This document shows, one piece after another, positions 60,899 to 64,000 of a DNA stretch of 64,000 nucleotides (the first letter of the stretch is position 1; each line of letters begins with the position of its first letter). Where the stretch lies: positions 186,001 through 250,000 of the forward strand of contig NZ_JARGDQ010000003.1 of assembly GCF_029210385.1 (NCBI RefSeq). Direction: 5' to 3'. The position numbers and the translations under genes are program-made. Source of the stretch: Desulfurivibrio dismutans. GTDB taxonomy: Bacteria > Desulfobacterota > Desulfobulbia > Desulfobulbales > Desulfurivibrionaceae. The notes below the pieces were generated by a model, which saw only the letters and a list, made by a program, of their open reading frames with translations, searched no databases and was not told where the DNA came from.

Positions 60899-61633
60899 GT
60901 GGGCCTCTTCCATGGCCATGGCGAAGTACAGCACACTGAGCAGCACGAAAACCGCCGCCTGCACAAAAGAAACCAGCACGCCCAACACCATGATTGGCAG
61001 CGGCGCGAAGTAGGCGCCGGCCAGGATAAAGAGGATGGCCAGCAGGGTTTCTTTGGCCATGATATTACCGAACAGACGAATGGAAAGTGAAAGAATACGG
61101 GCAAAGTGGCTGATCAACTCGATGGGCAGCATCAGGGGAATCAGCGCCGGCATGGGCCCGAAAAAGTGTTTGACGTAGGCCGCCCCGTGATACTTAACCC
61201 CCAGAATATGGGTGGTGACAAAAACGATCAGGGTCATGGCCAGGGTAATATTGAGGTTGGCAGTGGGCGAGAACATGCCGGGGATCAGGCCGATGAGGTT
61301 GCTGATCAGGATAAACAGCCCGAAGGTGGCCAGCATGGGGAACATCATCCGGGCGCCTTCGCGGCCCATGTGCTCGGCCATGAAATCTTCGATCCCGCCG
61401 ACCACCACTTCCCAGAAGTTCTGACCATGGCCGGGAATCATCTCCAGCTTGCCGCCCATGGTGAGGCGAGGCAGAACAATGAGGAACAGCATGACCAGCA
61501 CAGTGTAAGTAACATGGGGCGCCAGCAACTGGGTCATGTCCCAGAAATTGCCGGGCTCGGGCATGTCGTGGGGCACCGGCAGCCCCAGAATATTTTCCAG
61601 AATCAGGTTGAGAAACAGAATTGGATGTTCCAT
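60896..61633 (-). CDS. atpB: ATP synthase F0 subunit a
   Basis: A 245-residue membrane protein forming the ion half-channels. About six helices are visible. The essential Arg lies in ILSLSIRLFGNIMAKE, and the preceding PIELISHFAR and the final VQAAVFVLLSVLYFAMAMEEAH are typical. AAGGAGG stands 14 bases upstream, inside the end of atpI, with a nearer AGGC. The stop codon lies in repeat copy C. F1 genes are absent from the window, as in many relatives that split the two operons. Confidence 0.95.
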   Translation of the reverse strand: MEHPILFLNLILENILGLPVPHDMPEPGNFWDMTQLLAPHVTYTVLVMLFLIVLPRLTMGGKLEMIPGHGQNFWEVVVGGIEDFMAEHMGREGARMMFPMLATFGLFILISNLIGLIPGMFSPTANLNITLAMTLIVFVTTHILGVKYHGAAYVKHFFGPMPALIPLMLPIELISHFARILSLSIRLFGNIMAKETLLAILFILAGAYFAPLPIMVLGVLVSFVQAAVFVLLSVLYFAMAMEEAH

Positions 61634-61642
61634 GGCTGCCTG

Positions 61643-62062
61643 CTACGCCTCCTTCAAAAGTCTTTTCACCTTACTGATGGTTGCCAGTACGATACCGACC
61701 TGGACCGTGGCCAACCCCACCAGAAAGCCCGGGATATGAAGCTGTTGATAGCGAACCAGATAGTAAAAGAGCAGCCCCAGCACAACGAGCCGCCCCAAAC
61801 ATTTGAGCATGAACCGAATCTTGGCCTGTTTGGTAGGGTTCAAGGACAGCCGGACGGCGTCTCTTTTGAGCCATTGAAAACTCAAAATCACCACAAAGCC
61901 GCCGATCAACACAGAAATCCCGGCCAGCGGCGAAACCAGCAGCCATCCGGTCAGAGCCATGCCCAGCAACACCAGGTAGCTCAGCAGCTCAACCCGCCGG
62001 ATGGGAATATCGGCGCCTTCCGTTCCGCCTGTCATCAGTTCCGCCTGCGTCGCCGTGGTCAT
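61643..62062 (-). CDS. atpI: ATP synthase subunit I
   Basis: A 139-residue membrane protein with four hydrophobic segments (around 27-45, 48-65, 88-105, 112-130). Its N terminus is polar (TTATQAELMTGG). Subunit I assists assembly of the c ring or Mg2+ supply. Identity rests on position between atpZ and atpB, membrane layout and length. The start overlaps the atpZ stop (ATGA) and its end is 9 bases before atpB. Confidence 0.82.
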   Translation of the reverse strand: MTTATQAELMTGGTEGADIPIRRVELLSYLVLLGMALTGWLLVSPLAGISVLIGGFVVILSFQWLKRDAVRLSLNPTKQAKIRFMLKCLGRLVVLGLLFYYLVRYQQLHIPGFLVGLATVQVGIVLATISKVKRLLKEA

Positions 62063-62283
62063 AAATCCTTTCTCTGGCTTAGCACATAAAGATTTTTGAA
62101 GGCGGCCGCAATACCGAAGGCCAGAAAGATCAGGGTCAGCCAGGGGGCTGTACGCCCTTCAAAAACCTTGTGGTCGAGAAAATAGCCGATCCCCAGACCG
62201 ATGAAGATCGAAAAGACCATGGTCAGCCCGATGGTCCCGAAAATGGTCAGCAACTTCCATACTTCCTGTCGTTCGCCAGCCAT
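62059..62283 (-). CDS. atpZ: AtpZ/AtpI-type small ATP-synthase-associated membrane protein
   Basis: A 74-residue protein with two helices: GTIGLTMVFSIFIGLGIGYFLD, with the AtpZ-like glycine run and a following Asp, and APWLTLIFLAFGIAAAFKNLYVL. AtpZ with AtpI has been linked to Mg2+/Ca2+ uptake for ATP synthase assembly. It is the first visible gene of the F0 operon. Confidence 0.85.
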   Translation of the reverse strand: MAGERQEVWKLLTIFGTIGLTMVFSIFIGLGIGYFLDHKVFEGRTAPWLTLIFLAFGIAAAFKNLYVLSQRKDL

Positions 62284-62447
62284 TTACCCAACCTTAGTGA
62301 CGCACCATGGACGATAATGAATCACCCCTCATAAAAACGTAAAGTGCTTCGTATCTAGCAAGGCCGCCAGCTAAAGTCAACGGCTTTTTTAGCAACGAGG
62401 CAAAAAGCTGGGGCGCCGCCCTTTCCCGAGCCGCCCCCCGCAAGGTA

Positions 62448-63743
62448 TCAGGCCCCGGCCAGTTGCTTGAATGACCACTCGGTTTTTTCCAGCGCCAGGG
62501 CCAGGTCGGCTTCACTCTGGGCGGCCGAAATGAAGGCCGCCTCAAACTGAGCCGGGGCCAGCCAGATGCCCTGACCGCGCATGTTGCGATAATGGGCGGC
62601 ATAACGTTCGGTGTCGGCCCGGATGGCGGAAGCATGGTCGGTCACCGGACCCGGGGTGAAGAAGGTGGTCATCATGGAACCCACCCGGTTGAGGGTGGTC
62701 TGGCCCGGCAGGTATTTGTCGGCCAGGTCGGACAGGCCGGCGGCAAAACCGGCGGCCTTGGTCTCCAACTGCTGATAAAAGCCGGGACGACCGAGCTCCC
62801 GCAGGGTGGCGGCGCCGGCGGCCATGGCCAGGGGATTGCCCGACAGGGTGCCAGCCTGATATACCGGGCCGTCCGGGGCAATGTGGTCCATGATATCTTT
62901 TTTGCCGCCATAGGCTCCCACCGGCAAACCGCCACCGATGATCTTGCCCAGGCAGGTCAGGTCGGGCCTGACCCCGTAAAACTCCTGGGCTCCGCCCAGG
63001 GAAAGCCGGAACCCGGTGATTACCTCGTCGAAAATCAAGACAATCCCCAGTTCGGTGGTAAGCTTACGCAGGGTTTCGAGAAAACCGGGGGTCGGCGGCA
63101 CTACACCCATGTTGCCGGCCACCGGCTCGACGATGACGCAGGCGATATCCAGCTTATCATCCCGCAGGGTTTTTTCCATAATCTCAGGATCGTTATATGG
63201 AATGGAGATGGTGTTTTTGACAATATCCTCGGGCACTCCCGGGCTGCCGGGAATCCCCAGGGTAACCACACCGCTGCCGGCCTTGATCAGAAAACTGTCG
63301 GCATGGCCATGGTAGCAGCCGTCAAACTTTATCACCTTGCTGCGCCCGGTGTAACCACGGGCCAGGCGCACGGCACTCATGGTGGCTTCGGTGCCGGAAC
63401 TGACAAAGCGCACTTTCTCCACCGCCGGCAGGGCCGAGGCGACCAGTTCGGCCAGTTCGATCTCCTTTGAGGTGGGCGCCCCGAAGCTGGTGCCGCTGTC
63501 CAAAGTTTCCTTAATGGCCGCCACCACCACCGGGTGGTTGTGCCCCAGGATCATCGGCCCCCAGGAACAGACAAAATCCACATATTCGTTGCCGTCGGCG
63601 TCGTAAACCTTGGCACCGGCGGCCCGCTCAATGAAAATCGGCTCACAGCCCACCGATTTACAGGCCCGCACCGGGCTGTTAACCCCGCCGGGAATATGCT
63701 GACAAGCCTTGGCGAACAGTTCCTGAGAGCGCTGGGTCTTCAT
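62448..63743 (-). CDS. hemL: Glutamate-1-semialdehyde 2,1-aminomutase
   Basis: A PLP enzyme of the C5 tetrapyrrole pathway, turning glutamate-1-semialdehyde into 5-aminolevulinate. The 431-residue protein matches the family throughout: IPGGVNSPVRACKSVG, VDFVCSWGPMILGHNHP, FVSSGTEATMSAVRLARGYTGR, ILIFDEVITGFRLS-type segment (VLIFDEVITGFR), the PLP Lys in CLGKIIGGGLPVGAYGG, and YQAGTLSGNPLAMAAG. AAGGAGAAAAA precedes the ATG. Together with hemA it gives the window both steps after Glu-tRNA. Confidence 0.96.
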   Translation of the reverse strand: MKTQRSQELFAKACQHIPGGVNSPVRACKSVGCEPIFIERAAGAKVYDADGNEYVDFVCSWGPMILGHNHPVVVAAIKETLDSGTSFGAPTSKEIELAELVASALPAVEKVRFVSSGTEATMSAVRLARGYTGRSKVIKFDGCYHGHADSFLIKAGSGVVTLGIPGSPGVPEDIVKNTISIPYNDPEIMEKTLRDDKLDIACVIVEPVAGNMGVVPPTPGFLETLRKLTTELGIVLIFDEVITGFRLSLGGAQEFYGVRPDLTCLGKIIGGGLPVGAYGGKKDIMDHIAPDGPVYQAGTLSGNPLAMAAGAATLRELGRPGFYQQLETKAAGFAAGLSDLADKYLPGQTTLNRVGSMMTTFFTPGPVTDHASAIRADTERYAAHYRNMRGQGIWLAPAQFEAAFISAAQSEADLALALEKTEWSFKQLAGA

Positions 63744-63785
63744 TTTTTCTCCTTTTTACCGATCTTCTCTTTTGTAAAGTTGCTT

Positions 63786-63924
63786 GTAACTATCCCACTC
63801 ATTCTGGCACGTAACTGAACGGCCGTGCCCCAAGTTGCGGTGAGCCAAGTCGGCGTAGCGTGCATCGGGTACTCAAGTCGACCTGATCGCCGCTTTCGGG
63901 GGTGCTGCTGGACTGTTACAGTTG
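63786..63924. repeat. Dispersed intergenic element, copy B (inverted near-copy of A)
   Basis: Read on the minus strand it matches copy A: by my count 7 mismatches over the 103 bases from 63786 (matching 58016 downward on the other strand). The inner part then diverges (GCCGCTTTCGGGGG instead of the usual CATCTTGCGG). It lies upstream of hemL. Confidence 0.75.
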
Positions 63925-64000
63925 TTTGAGGGTCACCGCCCCAACCGGCGGCGACCAGAAAAACAGTCCCGCCGGTGTCCGGGCCGGACAAAAACTGACG

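Noticed and set aside
63740-63991. An 83-codon minus-strand frame upstream of hemL
   Set aside because: It lies mostly in repeat copy B and has no ribosome-binding site or coding character.

Overview
The window looks like a stretch of core chromosome from a GC-rich, anaerobic Desulfobacterota (former Deltaproteobacteria), most likely a Desulfobulbales / Desulfurivibrio-like bacterium. This rests on gene content and order, not on a database search: split F0 genes (atpZ-atpI-atpB-atpE without F1), rubredoxin, a UbiD-type menaquinone decarboxylase, a ccsA-hemA-siroheme operon, corrinoid-linked methyltransferase genes, and several c-di-GMP proteins. No phage, IS element or CRISPR array was seen.

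Layout. 0-2 kb: end of a cobalt/nickel ECF transporter operon (cbiM-cbiQ-cbiO). 2-15 kb, minus strand: PilZ protein, cmk, hisC, gatA, gatC, HD-GYP response regulator, histone-deacetylase-like enzyme, RNase HI, methyltransferase, NosL-like Tat protein, DUF2798, cobU, TrmJ-like enzyme, RNase R. 15-19 kb, plus: a long RSH (ppGpp) protein with a damaged-looking synthetase site, a YbdG-type channel, tRNA-Arg(ACG). 19-26 kb: an MttB-family methyltransferase, a RACo-like corrinoid activator and a nitrilase-fold enzyme on the minus strand, facing a GltD-ferredoxin-FlpD fusion. 27-30 kb, plus: two MamK-like actins flanking a membrane-anchored coiled-coil protein. 30-43 kb: AI-2E permease, PmtA-like methyltransferase, RhlE-type helicase, PhnD-like binding protein with hybrid kinase, GGDEF/HD-GYP protein, zinc-ribbon/SPFH pair, tRNA-Arg(TCG). 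43-54 kb: bioA-hpt, rubredoxin, the classical rpmH-rnpA-yidD-yidC-jag-mnmE block, and a heme/siroheme operon headed by a PilZ protein. 54-64 kb: ubiD, rluB, an HU/IHF gene, rimO with a nucleoside phosphorylase, the F0 genes and hemL.

Themes. Cobalt uptake, cobU and the corrinoid-type methyltransferase/activator genes point to B12-dependent C1 metabolism. Tetrapyrrole supply is covered by hemL, hemA, the siroheme synthase and CcsA. At least two PilZ proteins and two HD-GYP proteins (one with GGDEF) indicate rich c-di-GMP signalling.

The most interesting observations are (1) the MamK-like operon, in which the first actin has lost key residues in both phosphate loops while the second keeps them; (2) a family of about 120-bp dispersed intergenic elements with inverted ends that repeatedly begin at or within a few bases of stop codons, sometimes supplying the stop codon; and (3) an RSH protein with intact hydrolase residues but a substituted synthetase site. 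All identifications come from reading the sequence; family assignments from memory carry the stated confidences.
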